The translations under genes and the position numbers were made by a program. From Parasphingopyxis sp. (GTDB taxonomy: Bacteria > Pseudomonadota > Alphaproteobacteria > Sphingomonadales > Sphingomonadaceae), in assembly GCF_028279465.1 (NCBI RefSeq), contig NZ_JANQNS010000008.1, positions 124,001 to 188,000 on the forward strand: a stretch of DNA of 64,000 nucleotides, read 5' to 3'. Under the pieces are notes generated by a model that saw nothing but the letters and a program-made list of their open reading frames with translations, was not told the origin of the DNA and ran no database searches. How positions within the stretch are numbered: the stretch's first letter is position 1; every line of letters starts with the position of its first letter. Shown here in pieces: positions 34,581 through 43,123 of this stretch.

Positions 34581-35003
34581 ATGGATATCGAAAAGTCCGA
34601 CGACGATAGGGTCTCGGTCCCGACCGACGTTTTTCATTACATTGTTCAGCTAGCCGTCAAACCGTCATTCGATGAGGACGGCTATTTGTCTCGCTATCCC
34701 GATGTCGAGGCTGCCATCGCGCAAGGGGCTGTTCAATCCGGGTTTCACCATTTTGTCACCGCGGGCATCTATGAGAAACGTATTCCCTTCGCGTGTGAAC
34801 TGGACGAAGACGATTATGCAAATCGCTATGAGGATGTCGTGAAAGCCGTCGAAGACGGACGTTTTGCCAGTGTCAGAGAGCATTTCTATTCTGTCGGCTT
34901 TCGAGAGGGCCGGCAGTTCAAGCTGCGGAATGACGAGTCTGAGTATGATGACAATTTCGGCTTGGACATACTCGCGGAATCGTTGAAGAAAGACGCCGCT
35001 TAA
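34581..35003 (+). CDS. Small protein made of two Y-x-D / H-F-x3-G-x2-E repeats
   Basis: 140 residues. Residues 31-69 and 76-113 are two copies of a ~38-residue unit: YLSRYPDVEAAIAQG... HHFVTAGIYEKRIP and YANRYEDVVKAVEDG... EHFYSVGFREGRQF. The same unit occurs in the giant glycosyltransferase at 29020 and, degenerate, at the N terminus of the next protein. The start at 34581 lacks a clear ribosome site; upstream in-frame sequence has no domain. Its stop is 3 bp before the next ATG, so it is coexpressed with the two glycosyltransferases. It may be a docking or targeting module; function unknown. Confidence 0.75.
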   Translation: MDIEKSDDDRVSVPTDVFHYIVQLAVKPSFDEDGYLSRYPDVEAAIAQGAVQSGFHHFVTAGIYEKRIPFACELDEDDYANRYEDVVKAVEDGRFASVREHFYSVGFREGRQFKLRNDESEYDDNFGLDILAESLKKDAA

Positions 35004-35006
35004 ACC

Positions 35007-36491
35007 ATGCCGAGCGAGTTCAAATTTCAGAATTATGCACAGGCGAATGCCGATCTACTCGATGTGTTCGGCGAAGACGAAGAATCTCTGAAACGACATT
35101 ATGAGAAGCACGGTCGTGGCGAGTTACGAGGCGTGCAGGTCGATCGCTATTTTCAGATCGAGAATTTTTTCTGCTCCGACCAAGGCGATATTTTTATCGC
35201 GGGTTGGGCCGACCGCCGTATTATTCAAACGCTGCAGCTTCGCATGGAAGTTGGCTATCTAAGCTTCGATTTGGATACGGATGGCGTGTGCTGGTATGCT
35301 CGGCCGGATGTCGACGAAGTGCTTGGCAATCAAGGAGCGGCCAATGGCTTTATTGCGATTCTGAAAATTCCGGCCGAAGACAGCTTTTTTGTGCATTCCG
35401 AGGTCAATCTCTATCTGAGAAACTTCAAGGTCCATCAAGATCCCGCCAGTCGTTGGCTCTCGACTGGAAAATTCCTTGACCAGGCATTGGGTGCCTGCGC
35501 TGTTCTCGCGGCGCATCCGATTGGCGATACGCTTGCGATCGGAGCGCAACTCTATGACCGGATCGAACCGATCTGGAAAACGGTTCTGGCAAATCAGAAA
35601 TTTGCCAAGATGGTCGATACAAGGGGCGATGCGGATGTCGATCAGAGCATTATCATCACGATATACAGGAAGCCGGCAATGTTGCTCGTGCAGCTCACTG
35701 AGCTCGCGGATTTCCTGAAAGAAGGCAGCGCCGAGGTTATCGTGGTTCTCAACCAGGTTCCGGACCCGGTCGGCCTCGTCAACAACGTGCTCGCATTCTG
35801 CCAAATCCACGATATCAGGCTCTCGCTATACGTCTGTACGGGCAATTCCGGTTTCTCTGGCGGCAATAATCATGGCGCCGAAGTGGCGCGCGGCGATACG
35901 CTGATTTTCATGAATCCCGATGTGTTTCCACCAGCCGAGGACAAGGAAGCCGCGCTCAATTTTCTAAAGACAGACCCCGGCGACGCCCTGCATGGCGGCC
36001 TTCTCTATTATGGCGAGGGGCTGCTCATGCATTCGGGCATGTATGTCGTCAGGGAAACGGTGATGAACTCCCGGTCCGGAGAGACAGGCAACGCCCTTCG
36101 TGTCGAACATTTCGGCAAGGGTCTGTCCCATCATATCGATGATGACGAAGCGGGACTCGATCGGGCCTTGATGAATGTGCGCAAAGACGCGTGCATCGTG
36201 AGCGCGGCGCTCTGGAAAGTCCGCAAGGATCGGTTTTGGGCGCTTGGCGGCCTGCCCACAGATTATATCTTTGCCTATTACGAAGACGCTGATTTCTGTC
36301 TGCGCTGGATCGCGGCAGGTGGCGATATCGTGGTCGATCGCGACGCGCGATGGATTCACCTCGAAGGGGTCGGCAAGGCCATGTCGCCCTCGGTCCGGTC
36401 CTTCATGTGGCTCAATCGCGTGCACTTTTCGAAGAAATTCGAGTCCTGCGATCAAGTAGTCGACATCGTTTCGGACCAGGCACTACTATGA
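35007..36491 (+). CDS. Glycosyltransferase family 2-type protein
   Basis: 494 residues. The N terminus (8-41) is one repeat of the type seen in the preceding gene (ANADLLDVFGEDEES... HYEKHGRGELRG). From about 210 on there is a GT-A fold GT2-like domain: IIITIYRKPAMLLVQLTELA, EVIVVLNQVPDP, TGNSGFSGGNNHGAEVARGD, the D-x-D-like FMNPDVFPP, and YIFAYYEDADFCLRWIAAGG. The first catalytic strand (D-G-S) is replaced by NQVPDP, slightly atypical. Its TGA overlaps the next ATG (36488-36491). Confidence 0.85.
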   Translation: MPSEFKFQNYAQANADLLDVFGEDEESLKRHYEKHGRGELRGVQVDRYFQIENFFCSDQGDIFIAGWADRRIIQTLQLRMEVGYLSFDLDTDGVCWYARPDVDEVLGNQGAANGFIAILKIPAEDSFFVHSEVNLYLRNFKVHQDPASRWLSTGKFLDQALGACAVLAAHPIGDTLAIGAQLYDRIEPIWKTVLANQKFAKMVDTRGDADVDQSIIITIYRKPAMLLVQLTELADFLKEGSAEVIVVLNQVPDPVGLVNNVLAFCQIHDIRLSLYVCTGNSGFSGGNNHGAEVARGDTLIFMNPDVFPPAEDKEAALNFLKTDPGDALHGGLLYYGEGLLMHSGMYVVRETVMNSRSGETGNALRVEHFGKGLSHHIDDDEAGLDRALMNVRKDACIVSAALWKVRKDRFWALGGLPTDYIFAYYEDADFCLRWIAAGGDIVVDRDARWIHLEGVGKAMSPSVRSFMWLNRVHFSKKFESCDQVVDIVSDQALL

Positions 36492-37804
36492 CGGATCGCC
36501 CCATCAAGTATTTAAGCGTCTCGCTGTATCATCCGCGCGTGATGCGTGGCGGCGCCCAGTTCGTCGCGAAGGATATTCATGACGCGGCGGTGCGCGATGC
36601 GAATTTCGATCCGGTTATGCTCGCTGGCATCGATGGTCAGATGTTCCCGCAATATGCCAAGGTCGGCTCCGCGATCACGGCTCTTCCGGATAGCGCCAAC
36701 GAATACATATTGGCCGGCCAGAAATTCGACGATTTCTTCCACACGATCTACGATCAACGGCGCAACAAGGCGGTGGCCCGATTCCTCGAAGATCATCAGC
36801 CTGACGTCATTCATGTACATCATTCAATTTGGATCGGCCTCGAATTTTTGGAACTGGCCCGCAAGATCCTGCCCAACGTCAAGATCATCTACACGCTGCA
36901 CGAATATGTCGCGATCTGTAATTCGCGCGGCCAGCTTTATCGTTATCACGAGAACGGCATCTGCAACGATTCATCACCGGATCAGTGCGTGAAATGCTTT
37001 CCTGACCGGTCTGCGGAAGAATTCATATTGCGGCGGCGCATGTTCAAGCGGGCCTTCGGTCTCGTCGATCATTTCATCGCGCCGTCCGCGTACCTTCGAC
37101 AGCGCTTCGTCGATTGGGGCATTCCGAAAGACAATATTTCGGTCGTACCGAACGGTCATAAGAGCGTGCGGCCTGACGACTGGACGCCTAAGGCGAGCGC
37201 GTCGCTGAACGTCTTCGGTTTCTTTGGACAATTTGTCGATGCGAAGGGGATCGACATATTGCTGATGGCGGCGCGCGTAGCCGCTGACAGGGTCAAGGAG
37301 GATATCGAGGTCAAGATTTTCGGCGGGAATAAACAGCACGCGTCCGAAGACTATGTGGCGCGTATTGAAGCTATACTCGAAGACGCGCCCAAAAATCTCA
37401 CGGTACGCGAAATGGGCTCCTATTCGCGGCGCAACGTGTTCGATCTCATGACCGGGATCGATTGGGCGGTCGTGCCCTCGGTATGGCCGGAAACCTTCGG
37501 ATTAGTCGTGTCGGAAGCGTGGGATGCGCGCCGGCCCGTTATAGCGGCGCGCGCGGGCGGCCTCGACGACCGCATCGTCGACGGAAAGAATGGCCTGTCC
37601 TTTCCGCCAGGGTCGACCGAGCGGCTCGCCAACATTATCGAAGACTGTATCGGCAATGCGGACTTATGGGATCGCTTGCGATCCGGGATCAAGGATGAGA
37701 TCACTGTAGATGCGGCCTGGCAGGCGCATGTGGACATTATTGAATCGCTCGGCGTGAAACGGGACCCTAAGGTAGTACAACTTGATTCGGCGGCGCGCAT
37801 CTAA
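36488..37804 (+). CDS. Glycosyltransferase family 4
   Basis: 438 residues, GT-B fold retaining transferase. Acceptor domain: YHPRVMRGGAQFVAKDIHDA, HVHHSIWIGLEFLELARKI, KIIYTLHEYVAICNSRGQ, then a CNDSSPDQCVKCFP segment with three cysteines common in this subgroup. Donor domain: FGFFGQFVDAKGIDILLMAA and the E-x7-E motif in VWPETFGLVVSEAWDARRPV. I start at the ATG at 36488, which overlaps the previous stop by 4 bp; the longer frame to 36350 lies inside the previous gene. It completes a three-gene unit (34581-37804). Confidence 0.92.
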   Translation: MTDRPIKYLSVSLYHPRVMRGGAQFVAKDIHDAAVRDANFDPVMLAGIDGQMFPQYAKVGSAITALPDSANEYILAGQKFDDFFHTIYDQRRNKAVARFLEDHQPDVIHVHHSIWIGLEFLELARKILPNVKIIYTLHEYVAICNSRGQLYRYHENGICNDSSPDQCVKCFPDRSAEEFILRRRMFKRAFGLVDHFIAPSAYLRQRFVDWGIPKDNISVVPNGHKSVRPDDWTPKASASLNVFGFFGQFVDAKGIDILLMAARVAADRVKEDIEVKIFGGNKQHASEDYVARIEAILEDAPKNLTVREMGSYSRRNVFDLMTGIDWAVVPSVWPETFGLVVSEAWDARRPVIAARAGGLDDRIVDGKNGLSFPPGSTERLANIIEDCIGNADLWDRLRSGIKDEITVDAAWQAHVDIIESLGVKRDPKVVQLDSAARI

Positions 37805-37974
37805 TTGCCGCCGGCAGCACAGATAATCGGAGTGCCTGTAATCGTGGGCGTATCGCATAAGCGATGGCTGGACGATCATGGACATTCACTATCGTGATCG
37901 GGAGATCGCGATATATGTTTGGGTTTCACTATAGATATTCTCGCCGGTGAAACGGCGTCGACCTGGAGTAAAAA

Positions 37975-38991
37975 ATGGCCAAAGTGCAGCATTCTTCCGA
38001 AGATCATATCAAGAGCTTGTATCAGTGCCTGCTTTTGCGGGAACCGCGGGAGAAAGAACTTAAACACTGGGCGTCCCAGCTCGATGAGCACGGCCTTTCG
38101 TTTGAAGATGTCTTTTACCGGATTCAGAATTCAATAGAGCGCTCCGCGCATAGCCATGTCGTGCCGGGCCATCCCCCCGGTCACTACTATTCGCCGATCG
38201 TGGATCCGGAGGCTATACGCGACCGGTTCAATATCGATCGCGGAAGGTCAATCGAAACGCTTCCCGCCCTCAATGTCAGCGCTGCCGAACTGCAAGAGCG
38301 GTTCCAGCAAGTCGCGCCGTTCATTGGAAAGCACAAATTTCCGGAGCACAAGACGGACGGTTTGCGTTACTATTACGACAACGGCTTCTTCCCGCTCGGC
38401 GATGCGGTCATGCTGAGTGCGATCATCGCGCACAACAAGCCGGCAAAGATTATCGAGATCGGATCGGGCTTTTCAACGGCTGCGATGCTCGACGCGATCG
38501 ATCGGGATGGGCTCGATACGCGCGTCATGTGCGTCGAACCTTATCCCGCCCGATTGCGCGAAAATCTGACGGAAGACGACGCGAAAAAAGTCACGATTAT
38601 CGAGAGTCCCGTCGAAGCAACGGATCCGGCGCTCTATTCCACTTTGGAAGCGGGGGACATTCTCTTCATCGATTCCACCCACGTTCTGAAAACCGGGAGC
38701 GATGTCTGTTTCGAACTGTTCGAGATTCTACCCGTCCTGAAACCCGGCGTGCTCGTGCATTTCCATGATATCCACTATCCGTTCGAATATACCGATAGCT
38801 GGGTATTTGAATTCCGGCGGTCCTGGAACGAGATCTACGCGGTCCGTGCATTCCTGATGTATAATGACAGATTCAAGATCGTGTTCTTCAACAATTATTT
38901 TGGAACGCATCATCGCGATCAGATGGCCGAAGCTTATGGCGAGCCGGTTCCGCAGACCGGCGGTGGCCTTTGGCTCGAGGTGCAGGCTTAG
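37975..38991 (+). CDS. Class I SAM-dependent methyltransferase with DUF4214-like N terminus
   Basis: 338 residues. Residues about 10-55 (IKSLYQCLLLREPREKELKH... GLSFEDVFYRIQNS) resemble the DUF4214-type helical module common in bacterial surface-glycan and S-layer proteins. The C-terminal part is a Rossmann methyltransferase: motif I AKIIEIGSGFSTAAML, acidic loop VMCVEPYP, motif IV GDILFIDSTHV, and LVHFHDIHYPF. It probably methylates a sugar or the glycan end. The 170-bp gap upstream shows no clear promoter to my reading. A strong inverted repeat lies 50 bp downstream. Confidence 0.85.
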   Translation: MAKVQHSSEDHIKSLYQCLLLREPREKELKHWASQLDEHGLSFEDVFYRIQNSIERSAHSHVVPGHPPGHYYSPIVDPEAIRDRFNIDRGRSIETLPALNVSAAELQERFQQVAPFIGKHKFPEHKTDGLRYYYDNGFFPLGDAVMLSAIIAHNKPAKIIEIGSGFSTAAMLDAIDRDGLDTRVMCVEPYPARLRENLTEDDAKKVTIIESPVEATDPALYSTLEAGDILFIDSTHVLKTGSDVCFELFEILPVLKPGVLVHFHDIHYPFEYTDSWVFEFRRSWNEIYAVRAFLMYNDRFKIVFFNNYFGTHHRDQMAEAYGEPVPQTGGGLWLEVQA

Positions 38992-39040
38992 CTTGTCGAG
39001 AGGCCCGCGGCCGCGGATCGCAATGACAGATCGTTCTGAT

Positions 39041-39067
39041 TCGGCGCCCCCCAAAGTCGGGCGCCGA
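39041..39067. terminator. Candidate bidirectional terminator hairpin
   Basis: TCGGCGCCC and GGGCGCCGA form a perfect 9-bp stem with a 9-base loop between the convergent methyltransferase (ends 38991) and sulfotransferase (ends 39088) genes. There is no clear T tract on either strand, so termination is inferred from position and stem strength. Confidence 0.45.
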
Positions 39068-39087
39068 TCGGAAAAAGCGCGTATCGA

Positions 39088-40293
39088 TCAAGCCGATTGT
39101 TTCAGCACGAAGCCTTTCGATCGAAGCGCGCCCAATGCCATATCCGCTTTTTCGGCTGCTTCTTTCCGCTCTTCGTTGAAGGCCAGCGCGCGCGATCCGG
39201 CGCTATCGAATGCGCGATCATCCTGCTCGCTGAGCCATAGCGCCTTGATGAAAATAGACCGGTTCTCATCGGAATTCTCGGGTTCGGTGCCTGCCGGCGC
39301 TGTGCTGAGTCCGGCGCGCTTCTCATATCTTTTCAGCTCATCGCTCAACGCTTCGGCTACGGCGTGGATCTGATCGGCCGAAAAAACGAACTGGTCATCC
39401 CGATTTTCATTGGAAAACCGCGCGATATAGTCCTCGGCTTCGCCGGGCCGCGGATGCTCTTCCGCCGGCACCAGTTCGAGATATTCGGGATCTTCCATTT
39501 CGCTATGCATGCGCTCGAGAAAGACAGTCAGCTCGTCGCGCGATAGCGGCGGCGTTTCGGACTTGATATCCGGCAAAGCGTGACAAAGCGGGTCGCTGAC
39601 AAATCGCCGCGCCAGGCCGCCGAAATGTGCGTTGAAAATAAGCTGCAGTTTCAATTCTGAATTGGTCAGCGAGCGGTTGATATTATTCACCGGGGGCCGC
39701 GGCAGTGAGCCCGACACCAGCCCAAGCCAGTTCTCGAACGTTGCGAGCAAATTCTTCTTGTGCCGCGTGTAATTGAGGACAGTTGTGTCTGCGCCGCATT
39801 TGCGAAGTTGACGAAGCACGGTCTTCGTCTCCGAAGGATAGCGGTAGGACTGCATGAAATCAGCCAGTGTGCCGGTGAAACCGCCGCGTTTGACGCGTTG
39901 CTGGTAACCGGAAACGACATGATCGACCGGATCACGCAAATACACGAGTGTCTTGATCTCGGCGTCAGGACATTCGGCGGAAATGCGATCGAGGAAGCCA
40001 GAGCCTTCTCTGACCAAGAGCTGAAAAATCGACTCGCTGGAAATCAACCAGCCGGGCAGGTCCGATTGGCGGCCTCTCTCGATGAGTGCGGTGAATGCTC
40101 CAGGCTTCGGATAGAAATTTCCGGACGTTATGAGGCCGTTTCGCGCCTTTTCCGATTCGGTTTCGTCGATCGGATAATGGATCTTATGATCCGCGAGCGT
40201 CTTTTCCGCATTCGCCAACGACGACTGAATGAAACTGGAGCCGGTCTTCGGACTGCCGATATGTAAATAGATTATCTTCGGCGAATTACGCAT
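39088..40293 (-). CDS. Sulfotransferase-family protein with a separable C-terminal domain
   Basis: 401 residues. P-loop LHIGSPKTGSSFIQSSL at 11-27 and VYLRDPVDHVVSGYQQRVK as 3'-phosphate-binding region identify a PAPS-dependent sulfotransferase fold. The body spans about 1-300. The last ~56 residues (IKALWLSEQDDRAFD... ADMALGALRSKGFVL) align without gaps to the complete 72-residue protein encoded at 40684, so this is a fused accessory domain. ATG at 40293; ribosome site weak. Sugar sulfation is inferred from context. Confidence 0.82.
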   Translation of the reverse strand: MRNSPKIIYLHIGSPKTGSSFIQSSLANAEKTLADHKIHYPIDETESEKARNGLITSGNFYPKPGAFTALIERGRQSDLPGWLISSESIFQLLVREGSGFLDRISAECPDAEIKTLVYLRDPVDHVVSGYQQRVKRGGFTGTLADFMQSYRYPSETKTVLRQLRKCGADTTVLNYTRHKKNLLATFENWLGLVSGSLPRPPVNNINRSLTNSELKLQLIFNAHFGGLARRFVSDPLCHALPDIKSETPPLSRDELTVFLERMHSEMEDPEYLELVPAEEHPRPGEAEDYIARFSNENRDDQFVFSADQIHAVAEALSDELKRYEKRAGLSTAPAGTEPENSDENRSIFIKALWLSEQDDRAFDSAGSRALAFNEERKEAAEKADMALGALRSKGFVLKQSA

Positions 40294-40683
40294 CGTGATC
40301 CATTGGCAAGAATGGTGATTATGGCACGAGTCTATCGAGCCTTGGCTCCGATATCTACAACGGGCATTCTTAGCGCGTTACTCGAAATACTATTGTCCGT
40401 GAAGAATGATTTACCGGGCACGTGATACCAACCTGACGCCATGCCGATGGACGTGGCCATAGCCATGATTTGGCGCGGATCACACACTTCCATGATAGGC
40501 ACCATATGTTCCCGGTACCACTTTCGGATCCTTATGCTTTGGCGTCGGCAAGGGTGTTTCAGCCGGGCTGGTGACTGAATTCGATATTCGTCGTCTACAC
40601 CGGATTTTCGCGGTTTTTTGCGCGTTGCAATTTCAAAAACGCTTGGTTAGAACTCCCATGAATTTACGCTTAGGAGTACAACA
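40294..40683. other. 390-bp intergenic region before the 72-aa gene
   Basis: Divergent region between the sulfotransferase at 40293 (minus) and the small gene at 40684 (plus). It is AT-richer than its surroundings, especially near 40605-40665. No supported ORF, RNA or repeat was found. AGGAG at 40672-40676 is the ribosome site of the small gene, and TTGCAA near 40625 is a weak -35 candidate. Promoters for both genes must lie here. Confidence 0.5.
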
Positions 40684-40902
40684 ATGGCCGAAAAAATTGA
40701 ATTGACCGACGCTGATAAAAAAGCCCGTCCTGCACTCGCGCGCGCCCTTTGGTCCGCCGAGCAGGGCGACAAGAAATTTGATGATCAGACCGCGAAGCAG
40801 GAAGCCTATCAGGCCGAAAAAGCGCCCTTCGTTCAGAAGGCGAACAAGGTGCTGCGGCAGCTGAAGTCGCGTGGCGTCAGCCTGGTTCAGGAAGAATCGT
40901 AA
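40684..40902 (+). CDS. 72-residue helical protein homologous to the sulfotransferase C-terminal domain
   Basis: Well-formed gene: AGGAG 7 bp before the ATG, and a charged, helical product without signal or membrane segment. Residues 15-69 (RPALARALWSAEQGDKKFDD ... LKSRGVSLVQ) align without gaps to the C terminus of the sulfotransferase at 39088 (RSIFIKALWLSEQDDRAFDS ... LRSKGFVLKQ), with 19 identities in 55 positions by hand count, including A-L-W, E-Q, F-D and S-x-G. It looks like a stand-alone copy of that accessory domain, perhaps acting in trans on other sulfotransferases. No named family recognised. Confidence 0.8.
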   Translation: MAEKIELTDADKKARPALARALWSAEQGDKKFDDQTAKQEAYQAEKAPFVQKANKVLRQLKSRGVSLVQEES

Positions 40903-41003
40903 GCCGGCTTGGCAGCCCTATAAAATCGGTGGATTGGTGCGGTCACCGCTGCCGGACTGGAGATTGAATCTGATCCCGGCATTGCAACCTGTCGGTCGTG
41001 GCC

Positions 41004-41867
41004 ATGACCAATAAGCTCGATTTCATTGTGTTCGGTATGCCGCGCGGTGGTACGAGTGCCACCGCGCGCTACCTTTCCGCGACCCAGCATATCCATTGCG
41101 GCGTCGAGGTCTTTCCACCCAATATCGATCATTCGGAGATTTCGGTTCCCGACGCGTTTATCGCGTTCGAGCACGATCGATGGCGGTCGACATCCAAGGA
41201 CGAAGTCCTTTCCAGAGGAGACGAGATTCGGTTCTTCGGCAACAAAACGCCCAACTATTACAATCGGTTGAATGGCATTCTTGCCGAACTCGATAACTGT
41301 CCGGCGATCAGCTGCGTTCGCGACCCTTTTGCGGTTGCCCGCTCGTACAACGCCCGGGCGGCGAACCGTAAGGACCCATGGCAGAAAGGGCGGCGCGGCG
41401 TATTTGCCATAATGGATACTATTTCGCTCTTGCGCGCTTTGGTGCACGCACCGGACGACGCCAATATCTTGATCGCGCCGCACCAGTGTCTGCTCGACGA
41501 CTGGCGTTCGGCAGTGAAGCGGATGGCGGAGCATGTCGCGCCCGCAGTCCCCACCGCATTCGAAAAATCTCGTGTCATGCGGATCAACCAGATCAAGCGG
41601 AAGCAGGGCAGGAAAGTCAAAACCGAACTGCAGGACTTTGAAGCCGAACTGGTCGGTGATCTGGTCGACAGCGGATTTTCTGCTCTTTTCGACTCAAAAA
41701 CGCATCTGCTGTTGAGCGATGTGAAGGGTCAGATCGAGGATATTCTGAGCCAGTTTGAGGAGCGTGGCCTCGCTGGCGTGGACGAAGCTGTGTCCCTCTA
41801 TGGAGAGGACGATGTCGTCAATTATTATAAACGCTGGCACAATATAACGCAGCGCCTCGACGATTAG
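41004..41867 (+). CDS. Sulfotransferase-family protein
   Basis: 287 residues. FGMPRGGTSATARYL near residues 10-24 is the PAPS-binding loop; AISCVRDPFAVARSYNARA provides the R-D-P and Ser of the 3'-phosphate-binding region. The rest is helical with KRKQGRKVKTELQDFEAELV. ATG at 41004 is preceded in frame by a GTG at 40998; neither has a strong ribosome site. It lies 101 bp after the 72-residue protein gene on the same strand, so the two could be cotranscribed. Acceptor unknown, presumably glycan hydroxyls. Confidence 0.8.
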   Translation: MTNKLDFIVFGMPRGGTSATARYLSATQHIHCGVEVFPPNIDHSEISVPDAFIAFEHDRWRSTSKDEVLSRGDEIRFFGNKTPNYYNRLNGILAELDNCPAISCVRDPFAVARSYNARAANRKDPWQKGRRGVFAIMDTISLLRALVHAPDDANILIAPHQCLLDDWRSAVKRMAEHVAPAVPTAFEKSRVMRINQIKRKQGRKVKTELQDFEAELVGDLVDSGFSALFDSKTHLLLSDVKGQIEDILSQFEERGLAGVDEAVSLYGEDDVVNYYKRWHNITQRLDD

Positions 41868-41986
41868 ACACAAGGCATTCGCGCGACTCAAACCGTTTGT
41901 CTTGCACCTTTAGTTCAACGACATAGATGCATGCGCCGGTATCGACTCTTAGCCTTCTATCGGTCTGAGCTCCTGCGCTGAGTCCC

Positions 41987-43021
41987 TTATTCGTTTTCCT
42001 CCGCTGAAACCCGGTCGAGTTTCTCTTCCAACTCTACGACTTGTTCCTGCAGCGCATAGATCATCTGCAGGAGCAAACGGTTCATTTCCCAGTCCGAGGC
42101 TTTTCTCGGCTTGTCCTCGGGTTGGTGAAATTCGAGCGCGGGCTCGCCGCGCTCTGTCAGCAGCGTGTTGACATATTCGAGATCGTCGGCCTGGCTGTCC
42201 TGAAACTTCTGAAGCTGCTCAACCGACGGCAAGAGATCTTCAATCGGCAGGCAGCTGCGATCTTCATTCGGCATGATGCCCAACCGTCTGCCGGTATCCA
42301 GAAACTCCGTGGGCATCACTTGGCCGGCAAACTTGTTGTTGAACACCGCCCATGCGGCGAGAACGGCATTGGACGGCGCGACATTGGCCCGGATGGTTGG
42401 TACGGGTTCCAAGCCCGCCAGCTCAAAAAAATGAGCCGCGACATCATCGATGGCGTCGAAATTATAGGTTTCGATATTCGGAAACAGACGCGCCCATCTC
42501 GCCAGGGACTCGCTATACCCCGTTATGCTATCAGGCGCCCATTCGTCGAAGCTCTTGATACGCCCGCGATACGGCTTGAACTTGATCGCATTCTGGACAT
42601 AGACGCTCCGTGCCCATTTATCATGGCGGCGAACATAGCAGACCGGTCGAACAGCAACGCCATCGTCCGCTAATCGCTTGATAATGTGGATGATCCGGCC
42701 GTGCCGGGTCAAAAAGGCCTCATTGCTCCAAATGACCTGGCGATAGCCTTTCCGGCCGAGCTGTTCGAGCTTGTCGCGCATGAAAGTATAGACTTCGTCG
42801 TCGACGCGTTCAGGCTCTTTGGTCCGGAAATATTTTTGCGGCGCACGATTTACCGACCAGTCGAACTGACCCTCTTGCGTCAACTGTTCCAGCATTAATC
42901 CGGCGTAACGGCAGTCCTGCGCGATGAGCGCCTTCGCGTTGTGCCTGAGCGTGAACTGGATCGATGTCGAACCGGTTTTTCCGGCGCCGATATGCAGCAA
43001 TAATTCAGGCGTGTCTGACAT
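41987..43021 (-). CDS. Sulfotransferase-family protein with C-terminal coiled coil
   Basis: 344 residues. LLLHIGAGKTGSTSIQFTL at the N terminus is the P-loop, nearly the same as in the proteins at 39088 and 56594; RPVCYVRRHDKWARSVYVQ is the likely 3'-phosphate-binding region. The last ~40 residues (LLLQMIYALQEQVVELEEKL) form a coiled coil that suggests oligomerisation. AGGA lies 7 bp before the ATG at 43021. Next to the rfb operon on the same strand but separated by 102 bp. Confidence 0.82.
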   Translation of the reverse strand: MSDTPELLLHIGAGKTGSTSIQFTLRHNAKALIAQDCRYAGLMLEQLTQEGQFDWSVNRAPQKYFRTKEPERVDDEVYTFMRDKLEQLGRKGYRQVIWSNEAFLTRHGRIIHIIKRLADDGVAVRPVCYVRRHDKWARSVYVQNAIKFKPYRGRIKSFDEWAPDSITGYSESLARWARLFPNIETYNFDAIDDVAAHFFELAGLEPVPTIRANVAPSNAVLAAWAVFNNKFAGQVMPTEFLDTGRRLGIMPNEDRSCLPIEDLLPSVEQLQKFQDSQADDLEYVNTLLTERGEPALEFHQPEDKPRKASDWEMNRLLLQMIYALQEQVVELEEKLDRVSAEENE

Positions 43022-43123
43022 TCATGTTCCTATCGCATCGATCATGCTACCTATACGATTCTTCGCACTGCACAACCGGTCTAGTAGATGCAGCTCACCA
43101 TCGCGGCGGGATCGGCGTACGAC

